Shown here in pieces: positions 44,571 through 52,770 of a stretch of DNA of 64,000 bases. A model generated the notes under the pieces. The model did no database searches. It worked only from the letters and a program-made list of their open reading frames with translations, and was not told where the DNA came from. The position numbers were made by a program, and so were the translations under genes. Source of the DNA: Nostoc sp. ATCC 53789 (GTDB lineage: Bacteria > Cyanobacteriota > Cyanobacteriia > Cyanobacteriales > Nostocaceae); contig NZ_CP046703.1 in the NCBI RefSeq assembly GCF_009873495.1, forward strand, positions 6,228,501 through 6,292,500. Direction: 5' to 3'. Numbering within the stretch: position 1 is the first letter of the stretch; every line of letters starts with the position of its first letter.

Positions 44571-46214
44571 ATGAAACCATACCTTCCTCAAAATGATCCT
44601 GACCCTACAAAACGTAAAATATTGCTAGAGAGAAACCAAGGAGAGTATGAATTTGATTACGACTTTTTAACGCCTATGGCAATGCTAAAAAATGTACCTT
44701 CTATAGAAAACTTTTCAACTAAGTATATTGCTGAACGCACATTAGAGACAGCAGAACTACCTATAAATATGTTAGCCGTTAAAACCCGTTCTTTATGGGA
44801 CCCTTTAGATGAATTGCAAGACTATGAAGACTATTTTCCAGTTTTGCCTAAACCTAATGTTATCAAAACATACCAAACTGATGACTCTTTTTGTGAACAA
44901 CGGCTTTGTGGGGCAAATCCTTTTGTTTTACGTCGAATTGAAAAGATGCCAGATGGCTTCGCCTTTACCATTTTAGAACTGCAAGAAAAGTTTGGTGACT
45001 CTATTAACTTAGTTGACAAACTTACGAATGGAAATTTATATGTAGCTGATTATAGAGCGCTTGCGTTTGTTAAAGGAGGTACTTATGAAAGAGGTAAGAA
45101 GTATTTACCAACCCCTATAGCTTTCTTTTGTTGGCGCAGTTCTGGTTTTAGCGATCGCGGTCAACTAGTACCGATTGTTATCCAAATCAACCCCACAGAT
45201 GGCAAACAGAGCCAGCTAATTACGCCTTTTGATGACCCTTTAACCTGGTTTCATGCCAAACTTTGTGTTCAAATTGCTGATGCTAACCATCATGAAATGA
45301 GTAGTCATCTGTGCCGAACTCACTTTGTTATGGAACCCTTTGCTATTGTCACAGCCCGTCAACTAGCCGAGAACCATCCCCTTAGCTTACTGCTAAAACC
45401 CCACTTCCGTTTCATGTTGGCTAATAATGACTTGGCTCGTAAGCGCCTAATTAGTAGAGGTGGGCCTGTTGACGAATTGCTAGCCGGAACTCTGCAAGAG
45501 TCATTGCAAATTGTCGTCAACGCATATCAAGAATGGAGCTTAGATCAGTTTTCCTTACCCACTGAACTAAAAAATCGGGGTATGGATGACCCAAACAACC
45601 TACCTCACTATCCCTATCGAGACGATGGCTTGCTATTGTGGAATGCAATTAAAAAGTTTGTGTCTGAATACTTGCAAATATACTACAAAACTCCCCAAGA
45701 CTTAGCAGCAGACTTAGAATTACAAAGTTGGGCGCAGGAATTAGTTTCCCAATCAGGCGGGCGAGTTAAGGGTATTAGCAATCGCATCGACACATTAGAC
45801 CAATTAGTTGATATTGCTACTGCGGTTATTTTCACCTGTGGGCCGCAACACGCTGCTGTTAACTACTCACAATATGAATATATGACTTTCATGCCCAATA
45901 TGCCTCTTGCTGCTTATAAACAAATGACATCAGAAGGCACTATTCCTGACCGTAAAAGTCTATTATCATTTCTGCCACCGTCAAAGCAAACTGCTGACCA
46001 ATTATCGATTTTATTTATCCTGTCAGCTTACCGTTATGACAGATTAGGGTACTATGATGATAAGTTTGTAGACCCAGAGGCTCAGGATGTTTTAGCTAAA
46101 TTTCAGCAAGATTTGAACGAAGCGGAGCGGGAAATTGAGTTGAATAACAAGAGTCGTTTAATAAATTACAACTATCTGAAACCACGGCTTGTTACTAATA
46201 GTATTAGCGTGTAA
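44571..46214 (+). CDS. Lipoxygenase, Nostoc type
   Basis: 547 residues from the ATG at 44571; a TTG at 44556 is possible. It is a mini-lipoxygenase without the PLAT domain, as in Nostoc. Iron ligands are H246 and H251 (MSSHLCRTHFVMEPF), H427 and N431 (GPQHAAVNYSQYEY), and the chain end, which reads NSISV. Family members add oxygen to linoleic and linolenic acid to give hydroperoxides that feed oxylipin formation. The terminal ligand is normally isoleucine; here it is valine. No catalase-like or hydroperoxide-lyase partner is adjacent. Two copies of a peptidase-gene segment flank the gene. Confidence 0.93.
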   Translation: MKPYLPQNDPDPTKRKILLERNQGEYEFDYDFLTPMAMLKNVPSIENFSTKYIAERTLETAELPINMLAVKTRSLWDPLDELQDYEDYFPVLPKPNVIKTYQTDDSFCEQRLCGANPFVLRRIEKMPDGFAFTILELQEKFGDSINLVDKLTNGNLYVADYRALAFVKGGTYERGKKYLPTPIAFFCWRSSGFSDRGQLVPIVIQINPTDGKQSQLITPFDDPLTWFHAKLCVQIADANHHEMSSHLCRTHFVMEPFAIVTARQLAENHPLSLLLKPHFRFMLANNDLARKRLISRGGPVDELLAGTLQESLQIVVNAYQEWSLDQFSLPTELKNRGMDDPNNLPHYPYRDDGLLLWNAIKKFVSEYLQIYYKTPQDLAADLELQSWAQELVSQSGGRVKGISNRIDTLDQLVDIATAVIFTCGPQHAAVNYSQYEYMTFMPNMPLAAYKQMTSEGTIPDRKSLLSFLPPSKQTADQLSILFILSAYRYDRLGYYDDKFVDPEAQDVLAKFQQDLNEAEREIELNNKSRLINYNYLKPRLVTNSISV

Positions 46215-46286
46215 CTGAATATCATTGCAGTTGATTAGACATCTTCAAAAGTGTGACAGCTTTTGGAGATGTTTTTGTTTAGTAAT

Positions 46287-46336
46287 ATGCGATCGCGGTG
46301 TTATTTTGAAAAACCAGCAATCCAATCCAAAAAGAT
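46287..46336 (-). pseudogene. Displaced 50-bp copy of the M41-like peptidase gene
   Basis: This segment matches 44025-44074 at 45 of 50 positions in the same orientation (ATGCGATCGCGGTGTT, then AAAAACCAGCAATCCAAT). On the minus strand it encodes AIFLDWIAGFSK and a stop, matching TIFLDWIAGFSS of the peptidase. It is a small relic of a second peptidase copy downstream of the lipoxygenase gene. Confidence 0.8.
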
Positions 46337-46465
46337 GGCGTTGCTGATTAGATATATGAATCTTGGTGTAGAGACGCGGATGTTTTCTCTATCACCAGAA
46401 TGATGGCTACTTTTCAAGTCGCAGACATAATGTGACTTTAGTAGGTATAAAACATCAAATAGGGG

Positions 46466-46687
46466 ATGAATGTGGCTGAACAATTCAAAAAAGGCGATCG
46501 GGTTGAATGGAACACTTCACAAGGTAAGACAACTGGCAAAGTTGTAAAGAAGCTTACTTCACCTACAGGTATTAAAGAACACCATATTGCTGCAAGTGAA
46601 GATAACCCTGAATACTTAGTTGAAAGTGAGAAGACAGGAAAAAAAGCTGCTCACAAGCCTGATGCTCTGAAGAAAGTAGAGGAGTAA
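46466..46687 (+). CDS. Small Tudor-like protein (DUF2945, HVA1 family)
   Basis: 73 residues. FKKGDRVEWNTSQGKTTGKV with EYLVESEKTGKKAAHKPDAL is the signature of the hypervirulence-associated Tudor (DUF2945) family, a small beta-barrel. Its biochemical role is unknown; similar folds bind proteins, RNA or DNA ends. GGGG lies just before the ATG. The DUF3140 gene follows after six bases, a pairing that suggests a common task. Confidence 0.88.
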   Translation: MNVAEQFKKGDRVEWNTSQGKTTGKVVKKLTSPTGIKEHHIAASEDNPEYLVESEKTGKKAAHKPDALKKVEE

Positions 46688-46693
46688 TGCTTC

Positions 46694-47020
46694 ATGAGTA
46701 AAGATGTTAAAGCCGTGATTGACGAGTTTCATCAAGTTGTCAATATGACACCTAAAGAACTAGAGTCTTGGCTAGATACGGATGAGTCACAAACTGTAGG
46801 GCAAAAAGATGGCGACGATGAGTCAATCGGTCATAAATCTGGACGGCGTATCATCCAGCTATTGCAGAAAAAGGATGATTACACCAACGATGACCTTTCG
46901 CACATGAAGAAAGTTATTAGTTACGTCCATCGTCATATTGCACAGCAGCCATCAGGTGATTTGGAACACACACACTGGTGCTATTCTTTGAAGAATTGGG
47001 GACACAACCCACTGAAGTAA
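46694..47020 (+). CDS. DUF3140 protein
   Basis: 108 residues. VIDEFHQVVNMTPKELESWL, SIGHKSGRRIIQLLQKKDDY and MKKVISYVHRHIAQQP match the DUF3140 family, short helical proteins seen in bacteria and fungi, often beside DUF2945. A possible DNA-binding role has been suggested only by analogy (GHKSGRRI is basic). It is co-transcribed with the Tudor-like gene. No export signal is present. Confidence 0.88.
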   Translation: MSKDVKAVIDEFHQVVNMTPKELESWLDTDESQTVGQKDGDDESIGHKSGRRIIQLLQKKDDYTNDDLSHMKKVISYVHRHIAQQPSGDLEHTHWCYSLKNWGHNPLK

Positions 47021-47038
47021 AGTACTTTGTAGCCCGTC

Positions 47039-47211
47039 ATTTAGGTGGGCAAATTCCCGCGATCGCTCTAAATGTTTACGCCGAAGAAGCGACACAAAAA
47101 CAGGTTTTGATAGCCGGATTTCAACTCCATATCGCTAAACCAGCCGATCCTGGCAAACTGGTAGCTGCGATCGCAAAACTGAAGCCTGTAAGGAAGGCGA
47201 TTAAACAATAG
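47039..47211 (+). pseudogene. C-terminal receiver-domain relic
   Basis: The frame encodes HLGGQIPAIALNVYAEEA, then QKQVLIAGFQLHIAKPADPG and KLVAAIAKL. This is the last third of a receiver as found at the end of hybrid kinases (A-L-T-A-Y-A, G-F, K-P). The aspartate half and any kinase are missing. The open frame extends upstream into the DUF3140 gene by chance. Confidence 0.7.
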
Positions 47212-47218
47212 TGCGTTT

Positions 47219-48064
47219 CTAACCTAGTTCCAAACTTGTCACAGCAAAGACGCGATCAATAGGTAAATTAGGAATTTCTTTAGTATACATCCGAGCAGTT
47301 TGAAAGACTGGCTCCAATTGGTAACGTTGAACTAGGTTAATTGCTTGTACATTTGCATCGGGTACATCAAAAAACACTGGAGCATGAGGATTTTCTGCAA
47401 GCAAGGCTTGAAATAATGCTTCAGCAATCTGTTCGTCATTAGCAAACAGTGGCCCAATCCGAAAACCTGTATGGGCAGGCCGGATAACTCCGTAACCAAC
47501 AAGATATCCATTTTTGAGAAACCCGAAAGCAGTACTTTCTGGCTGTTCAATCCAATGTCGCAGAAACACTGGACGCTTAGAAGGAAAAAATTGGCAATCG
47601 TAAGCCACCAACTCTTCAAAAGACACTGTTTTCAGGTCGATGATACCAGCAGGCATAACACCGCCACCCACCCCTTGATAACGAATATTCTTATAAGCGA
47701 TTTGGAAACCAGACTTTTTGTAGTTATCTTGTTGAGCTACCACACCATCCAAGCCGATGTTACGATCAGCACCGAGATAGTCCATTGCTGTCTTCCAAAT
47801 TTTCATACCCAACCCCTGCCCACGAAACTGGGGTTTCACAATGTAAAAACCTAGAAAGCCAAAGTGTTGATCGTAAGCAACAGCAGAAATACACCCCACT
47901 GGCTCACCATTCAACTCGCCCAATAAAAAACCGTTCTTGTCAGTTTGATAAAAAGATTCAGCATCATACCTTCCTGGATTCCAACCTTCGCTTGCTGCCC
48001 AAGTAATCGCCAAATCAATTTCCGACCTTTTCATTGTGCGGACGATGAAGTCGTCAGGGATCAT
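47219..48064 (-). CDS. GNAT-family N-acetyltransferase with C-terminal extension
   Basis: 281 residues. The GNAT core shows FGFLGFYIVKPQFRGQGLGM, in which QFRGQGLG binds the acetyl-CoA pyrophosphate. The second half (LRHWIEQPESTAFGFLKNGY, YGVIRPAHTGFRIGPLF) resembles the YitH/HolE-type acetyltransferase C-terminal domain. It transfers an acetyl group to an amine; the substrate is unknown. It is a single gene, minus strand, with its stop eight bases from the end of the receiver relic. Confidence 0.9.
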   Translation of the reverse strand: MIPDDFIVRTMKRSEIDLAITWAASEGWNPGRYDAESFYQTDKNGFLLGELNGEPVGCISAVAYDQHFGFLGFYIVKPQFRGQGLGMKIWKTAMDYLGADRNIGLDGVVAQQDNYKKSGFQIAYKNIRYQGVGGGVMPAGIIDLKTVSFEELVAYDCQFFPSKRPVFLRHWIEQPESTAFGFLKNGYLVGYGVIRPAHTGFRIGPLFANDEQIAEALFQALLAENPHAPVFFDVPDANVQAINLVQRYQLEPVFQTARMYTKEIPNLPIDRVFAVTSLELG

Positions 48065-48184
48065 AATATCTTATGACTATGAGGTTGTTAACTATTTAAC
48101 TTCACTTTCGCAAACCCAGCGATAACTCTTAATATTTTTATACTCATCTATTGTAAAATTACATTCGTTCTGATATAAAATAAA

Positions 48185-49039
48185 TCACTCGAATACTACT
48201 GTTCTATTACCATAGACTAATACACGATTTTGTAAGTGCGATCGCACCGCTCTTGCTAATACAACTCTCTCCAAATCTTTGCCTTTTCTCACCAAATCAT
48301 CCACTTCATCACGGTGACTCACTCGAACTACATCCTGTTCAATAATTGGCCCTGCATCTAAATCAGCAGTGGCATAATGAGCAGTTGCCCCAATAATTTT
48401 TACCCCACGTTCAAAAGCTCGGTGATAGGGGTTTGCCCCAATAAAAGCTGGTAAAAAGGAGTGATGAATATTAATAATTTGCGGGAATTGATTAATAAAA
48501 TCTGCACTAACAATCTGCATATATTTTGCCAATACAACTAAATCTATTTTGTACTGGCGGAGCAATTCTAGTTGTTTGGCTTCTTGTTCAGATTTATTAT
48601 CTTTAGTGATGGGAACGTGCTGAAAGTCAATATTAAATTGTTCTGCTACTACCTTTAAATTAGCATGATTACTAATAATTAAAGGGATTTCAGCCACAAA
48701 TTCTTTAGCGCGTTGTCGCCAAATTAAATCAAATAGACAATGGTCTTGCCGACTTACCCAAATAGCAATGTGTGGTACTGTATCAGAAAAACGTATTTCC
48801 CACTTAGCGCCAAGAGGTTGTGCAATGGCATTAAAAGCCGGGGCAATAAATTCTCGCGGTAAATTAAACCCCTCTAACTGCCATTCAATGCGGGTGAGAA
48901 ATAAGCCAGCAGCAAAGTCTGTATGCTGATCTGCATGGATAATATTACCACCGTTAGAGTAGATAAAATTGGCAAATTTTGCCACTAGTCCCCGTTGATC
49001 TGGGCAGGAAATCAGCAATGTTGCTGTGGGATTTGTCAT
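48185..49039 (-). CDS. purU: Formyltetrahydrofolate deformylase
   Basis: About 284 residues. An N-terminal ACT domain (LLISCPDQRGLVAKFANFIY) is joined to a formyltransferase-like hydrolase domain with the catalytic N, H and D in NIHHSFLPAFIGANPYHRAF and HYATADLDAGPIIEQD. It splits 10-formyl-THF into formate and THF, feeding purine synthesis (PurT) and balancing one-carbon units. Two ATGs in a row start the frame; I chose the second. It lies 26 bases downstream of the DUF4340 gene, so it may be read from the same transcript as the Gld-type genes. Confidence 0.95.
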   Translation of the reverse strand: MTNPTATLLISCPDQRGLVAKFANFIYSNGGNIIHADQHTDFAAGLFLTRIEWQLEGFNLPREFIAPAFNAIAQPLGAKWEIRFSDTVPHIAIWVSRQDHCLFDLIWRQRAKEFVAEIPLIISNHANLKVVAEQFNIDFQHVPITKDNKSEQEAKQLELLRQYKIDLVVLAKYMQIVSADFINQFPQIINIHHSFLPAFIGANPYHRAFERGVKIIGATAHYATADLDAGPIIEQDVVRVSHRDEVDDLVRKGKDLERVVLARAVRSHLQNRVLVYGNRTVVFE

Positions 49040-49065
49040 CATAATATTGCCAGATTTGAAATTAA

Positions 49066-49689
49066 TTATTTGCTGTTTGTCGGACTCGGTTTAGGAATGG
49101 TGAGCGGAGGAAGTTTCTGGCTATTATCTACAGGTTGCTTCCACTCTGATAATTCCCGATTCACGGCATTTGCAAAATCTGTAGATACCAACAGCACGTT
49201 AATATTTCCATCGAGTTTAGCAGCAGGGTCAGTTTGAGCATATAAAAAACGTCCGTTAAAGTTAGCTTTACCCAAAATCAACTGATGGTTTTGCCGATTT
49301 TTTAGGGTGATATTGATGGTTGCTGGGGGTTCATCTAAGGCAAATTGCCCAAGCTCTTTTGGTGGAGTTGATAAGGTGCGATCGCTCTTACCTTTGACCA
49401 ACAAATCCATCAAATAAGAAACAATAGCGTCATTTGCTGGGCCCGATACTGGAGATTTGATTACCCACTTGGGATTACTAGATTCAGGGCTACGTTCTAG
49501 ATTCAAGGTGAGTTTTTTTGTTTTAATTGTTAGAGATTGCACATCATCTTCTGCAAAAGAGAAAATTTGCTGCTTTTTCTCATTGCTTTCTTCTCGCACA
49601 GTTGTACCCCGAATTTCAGAGAAGTAAACAAAACCACCTAAACCCAGCGCTAGCAGTATCAAAATTAAAGTCGTTCTCGGCAATTTCAT
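49066..49689 (-). CDS. DUF4340 protein, exported partner of the Gld-type ABC module
   Basis: 207 residues. One N-terminal membrane anchor (TTLILILLALGLGGFVYFS) is followed by a DUF4340 domain (LTIKTKKLTLNLERS, LILGKANFNGRFLYAQ). In many bacteria DUF4340 follows gldG-like genes, as here: the GldG gene ends 93 bases upstream on the same strand. It is probably the extracytoplasmic part of the ABC system. Its function is unknown. Confidence 0.85.
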   Translation of the reverse strand: MKLPRTTLILILLALGLGGFVYFSEIRGTTVREESNEKKQQIFSFAEDDVQSLTIKTKKLTLNLERSPESSNPKWVIKSPVSGPANDAIVSYLMDLLVKGKSDRTLSTPPKELGQFALDEPPATINITLKNRQNHQLILGKANFNGRFLYAQTDPAAKLDGNINVLLVSTDFANAVNRELSEWKQPVDNSQKLPPLTIPKPSPTNSK

Positions 49690-49695
49690 TTTTTA

Positions 49696-49715
49696 GTCAT
49701 TTGTCATTTGTCATT
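49696..49715. repeat. GTCATTT heptamer repeats
   Basis: About three units of GTCATTT lie in the gap between the GldG-like and DUF4340 genes. The repeat is one of several in this operon. Confidence 0.8.
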
Positions 49716-49782
49716 GGGCATAGAAAAAACTCTTCTCCAATCTCTACTTGTCACTCCTAACCGCTAACTGCTAACTCACTTA

Positions 49783-51444
49783 TTACCGTCGTTTCCACCA
49801 GATAATAAGTGCGATCGCAAACCCAATTAAAGGTAAAAGCAACAGAGATGACAATATTAAAAGATTGCCTTGTGTGGTTGTCAGGGTTATCCGACGATTT
49901 TTTGGTTCTTTGGGGCGAATGGAAAGGGGTTGCTGATCCTGTTGACTCAGCCAAGTAACTGAGTTGAGGAATACATCTCCATTTAATTGCTGTTGAAACA
50001 AGCCATCGGTGGCGAAATCAGAATTTCCTAAAACTACTAACCTTGACTCGGTGGCTGTTTGCGATGAAGGAGTTGGGGAAGGAGTGGGAGTAGGGGAGGC
50101 AGGGGGAGTGGGGGAAGCTTTTCTTTGAGTGGTTGGTGATGGTAGGGGCGAAGGTTTCGGTTGGGGAATTGAAGCAGATTTAGCTGCTTGTTTTCTTGTT
50201 AAGGCTACGCCCAAGGTTAGAGGCCCTTTCAGGTCTTTATCTGCATTAAACTCCAATTTTTCGCTTTTAAGGTCGCTTTCTGCCCAGCTATTGGGATAGG
50301 GTTTGGTTCGTAGTAATGGAGTAGCCTGAACACCAGGCACAGAGATAATTTCCAGTGGTCGGGCAATGGGATAAAAAGAATTGCCGTTACCGAAATCTTT
50401 GGTAATTGGATGTTGCCCATATTCTGTGACTAAAGGTGCAGCAGGGCCAAGTCCCACAACACTTTCGCCAGAGACATCGACTGCTAAACGATTATCCAGA
50501 CGAACACCCCACTCTTGTAACAAGCTGTTAAGTTTGGGATCGGTATTAGGATCAATCATCAGCAGTAAGTTACCGCCGCGATTAAGATACTCTTGCAAAG
50601 CTTTGACTTCGCCTTCAAATAGCCCTCGCTTGGGGCCAGCCACTATCACAACAGACGCATCTTGAGGAACTTTGGAAGTTTCTCCTAAATTCAGTGGTGA
50701 TGTTGTGAAGTTTTTATCGCCTAATCCTTGAACTGCTTGTGATATTGCATCTTTACCAGCCGAAAGTTGGCGTTCGCCATGACCTTGAAGTAAGTAAACT
50801 TTGGCTGTGGTTGAATTTGTTAGTTGTTGCAGGCGACTAGTTAATCTGATTTCTGACAACCGCTCATTTTGATTTACTGTTTGGACTAATTGCCGTTTAT
50901 CTCCAGATTCTAAATAAACTTCCCCGTAATCTTTAACGCCAAACTTTTCTGCTAATCCTGGTCTGGCTTGGGGGTCGATATACTCATATTTAAATTTTGA
51001 GCTTTGCCGTTGATAATTTTCTAGTAATTCTCGGTCTTGAGGGTTTTGGTTAATATCAAACACCCACACCTTAACTGGTTGTGGTAAAACACTCACCAAT
51101 TCTCGTGACTGGGGCGCAAGGGTAAACAATTGGCTTTCTGTTAAGTCTGACCGCAAGTGGTAGCGAGTCCCTAAAAAGTTAATCAATCCCAAAATTGCCA
51201 ACACTGCTAGAGTTGCTACTAGGGCATTAGTCCCAGCTTGGGTAGAACGACGTTTCCACCAGTTAGTCTCATAGCTTTGCCATATTATCCCCAACCCACT
51301 GATTACAATTCCCGTAATCAGAAATACTAATGGAATTAGTCCCCACTGTTCAGAAACTAACCCAACTGTTAAGCCGACAGCAATTAGGAATGGACCCAAC
51401 CAAAACACATATTTCCACAGTTTTTTCTTTGCAACTATCTTCAT
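49783..51444 (-). CDS. GldG-like ABC transport auxiliary protein
   Basis: About 553 residues. Two N-terminal membrane helices (WLGPFLIAVGLTVGLVS, LIPLVFLITGIVISGLGII), a third at about 83-98 and one at the C-terminus (LILSSLLLLPLIGFAIAL) enclose a periplasmic GldG/DUF-type domain (LLQGHGERQL, GGNLLLMIDPNTDP). A P/S/T-rich stretch (PTPPASPTPTPSPTPS) links it to the last helix. GldG pairs with GldA/GldF permeases in gliding Bacteroidetes; in cyanobacteria the role is unproven. I chose the ATG at 51444. The ATG four codons earlier (51456) lies inside a heptamer repeat. Confidence 0.88.
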   Translation of the reverse strand: MKIVAKKKLWKYVFWLGPFLIAVGLTVGLVSEQWGLIPLVFLITGIVISGLGIIWQSYETNWWKRRSTQAGTNALVATLAVLAILGLINFLGTRYHLRSDLTESQLFTLAPQSRELVSVLPQPVKVWVFDINQNPQDRELLENYQRQSSKFKYEYIDPQARPGLAEKFGVKDYGEVYLESGDKRQLVQTVNQNERLSEIRLTSRLQQLTNSTTAKVYLLQGHGERQLSAGKDAISQAVQGLGDKNFTTSPLNLGETSKVPQDASVVIVAGPKRGLFEGEVKALQEYLNRGGNLLLMIDPNTDPKLNSLLQEWGVRLDNRLAVDVSGESVVGLGPAAPLVTEYGQHPITKDFGNGNSFYPIARPLEIISVPGVQATPLLRTKPYPNSWAESDLKSEKLEFNADKDLKGPLTLGVALTRKQAAKSASIPQPKPSPLPSPTTQRKASPTPPASPTPTPSPTPSSQTATESRLVVLGNSDFATDGLFQQQLNGDVFLNSVTWLSQQDQQPLSIRPKEPKNRRITLTTTQGNLLILSSLLLLPLIGFAIALIIWWKRR

Positions 51445-51448
51445 CTTA

Positions 51449-51475
51449 TTTGTCATTTGTCATTTGTCATTTGTC
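51449..51475. repeat. Heptamer repeat, left flank of four-helix gene
   Basis: About three units of TTTGTCA directly precede the gldG-like start. The reverse complement of this repeat lies at 51935-51956 on the other side of the four-helix-bundle gene, giving an inverted pair. Confidence 0.85.
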
Positions 51476-51547
51476 TAAAAATAGTGACATTGTAAAATAT
51501 ATCGACGAAAATTGAGTGGATAAAAATAAGTCTATACAACTGAATGA

Positions 51548-51922
51548 ATGGCAACAAAGCGTTTCCAAGAATTACAGGTTTATCAATTATCAGAACAGTT
51601 GGCAGACGACATTTGGAAAATTGTTGAGAAATGGGATTTTTTTGCAAAAGATACGATTGGTAAACAGATTGTACGTTCGGCAGATAGTATTGGTGCCAAT
51701 ATAGCAGAAGGTGTAGGAAGAGGTAGTTTTCAAGATAATAGACGTTTTATCAAAATAGCGAGAGGCTCTTTGAATGAAACTCAACATTGGTTAAGACGGG
51801 CTTATACTCGTAACCTTTTAACTACCGAACAGATAAATTCAATCAAAACAATCATTAACGAACTAGCACCTAAATTAAACTCCTATTTAAACTCAATTGG
51901 CAATGTCCCAGATGATAAATAA
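51548..51922 (+). CDS. Four-helix-bundle protein (23S rRNA intervening-sequence type)
   Basis: 124 residues. FQELQVYQLSEQLADDIWKI, IVRSADSIGANIAEGVGRGS and ARGSLNETQHWLRRAY are the hallmark blocks of the TIGR02436 four-helix-bundle family. Members occur inside 23S rRNA intervening sequences and as free genes scattered in bacterial genomes; the function is unknown, and a pentameric bundle is known from a structure. Here it lies in antisense between the gldG-like and permease genes of an operon, flanked by inverted heptamer repeats, which looks like an insertion. Confidence 0.9.
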   Translation: MATKRFQELQVYQLSEQLADDIWKIVEKWDFFAKDTIGKQIVRSADSIGANIAEGVGRGSFQDNRRFIKIARGSLNETQHWLRRAYTRNLLTTEQINSIKTIINELAPKLNSYLNSIGNVPDDK

Positions 51923-51934
51923 AAAATGACCAAG

Positions 51935-51956
51935 GACAAATGACAAATGACAAATG
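51935..51956. repeat. Heptamer repeat, right flank of four-helix gene
   Basis: GACAAATGACAAATGACAAA and the next two bases form the inverted counterpart of 51449-51475. It ends one base before the permease stop codon. Confidence 0.85.
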
Positions 51957-51957
51957 C

Positions 51958-52770
51958 CTATTGCCTTTGAAAACGCAGTGCATCAATTGATTGAGCGGTG
52001 AGAAAGATGCCCAAAAAAATGTAACTAGCAAATAAAATTAAGGCGCTGGTATCAAAAATCCCTTGAGTTAAGGTGTTGTAATGTTTCAACAATGATAAAT
52101 AACCTAAAGCTTCACCCACTGGGCCAGGGACAATTTTGGCGATTAAATCAATCAATAACAATAATAAAATTACTGCAAATGTGAGGACGGCAGACAAAAT
52201 TGTGCTGTCTGTTAAGGAAGAAATAAACATTCCTACAGATAATATTGCTGCTGCTAGTAAGATTAATCCAAAATGACCCAATAAGGGAATTGAAAGGGCC
52301 ATTGGTGGATTTGATCCACTAATGGCGATCGCTTCAAACACTAGCATGGGTACAACCATTGTGATAAAAAATGTCAGCACGCCTAATAACTTACCTACTG
52401 CTACCGCCCAATTGGTGATTGGTGACGTGGCTAATAGTTCTAAAGTGCCGCGTTTGCGTTCTTCGGCATAGAGTCCCATTGAGAGTATTGGCAACACAAA
52501 CAACAATAGCCACCCCATACGATCCAAAAATGCTCGGACAAATTCGTAGGGGACATCTATCGGCGGTGTTGGCACTCCTAGTTGTTGACCTTGTGCATCT
52601 ATTGCGGCGACTCCTACCAAAATGCCATCTGGCCCTAGCAAAATCATCACGAAAAATAACCCGGCGATGAACCAAAATATGCCTGCGATCGCATAAGCCA
52701 AAGGTGATACAAAATAACTCTGTAACTCTCGGCGATAAATGGCAATAATATTACTCAGTACTACACCCAT
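51958..52770 (-). CDS. ABC-2 type permease, GldF-like
   Basis: 270 residues with six predicted membrane helices (AIAGIFWFIAGLFFVMILLG, GWLLLFVLPILSMGLYAEE, LTFFITMVVPMLVFEAIAI, LILLAAAILSVGMFISS, VLTFAVILLLLLIDLI, ALILFASYIFLGIFL). The E-E-R-K-R-G-T-L-E-L-L element after the second block is the conserved coupling helix of ABC-2 permeases. It pairs with the ATPase gene, whose stop codon is directly followed by this ATG, so the two are translationally coupled. The transported substrate is unknown. Confidence 0.92.
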   Translation of the reverse strand: MGVVLSNIIAIYRRELQSYFVSPLAYAIAGIFWFIAGLFFVMILLGPDGILVGVAAIDAQGQQLGVPTPPIDVPYEFVRAFLDRMGWLLLFVLPILSMGLYAEERKRGTLELLATSPITNWAVAVGKLLGVLTFFITMVVPMLVFEAIAISGSNPPMALSIPLLGHFGLILLAAAILSVGMFISSLTDSTILSAVLTFAVILLLLLIDLIAKIVPGPVGEALGYLSLLKHYNTLTQGIFDTSALILFASYIFLGIFLTAQSIDALRFQRQ

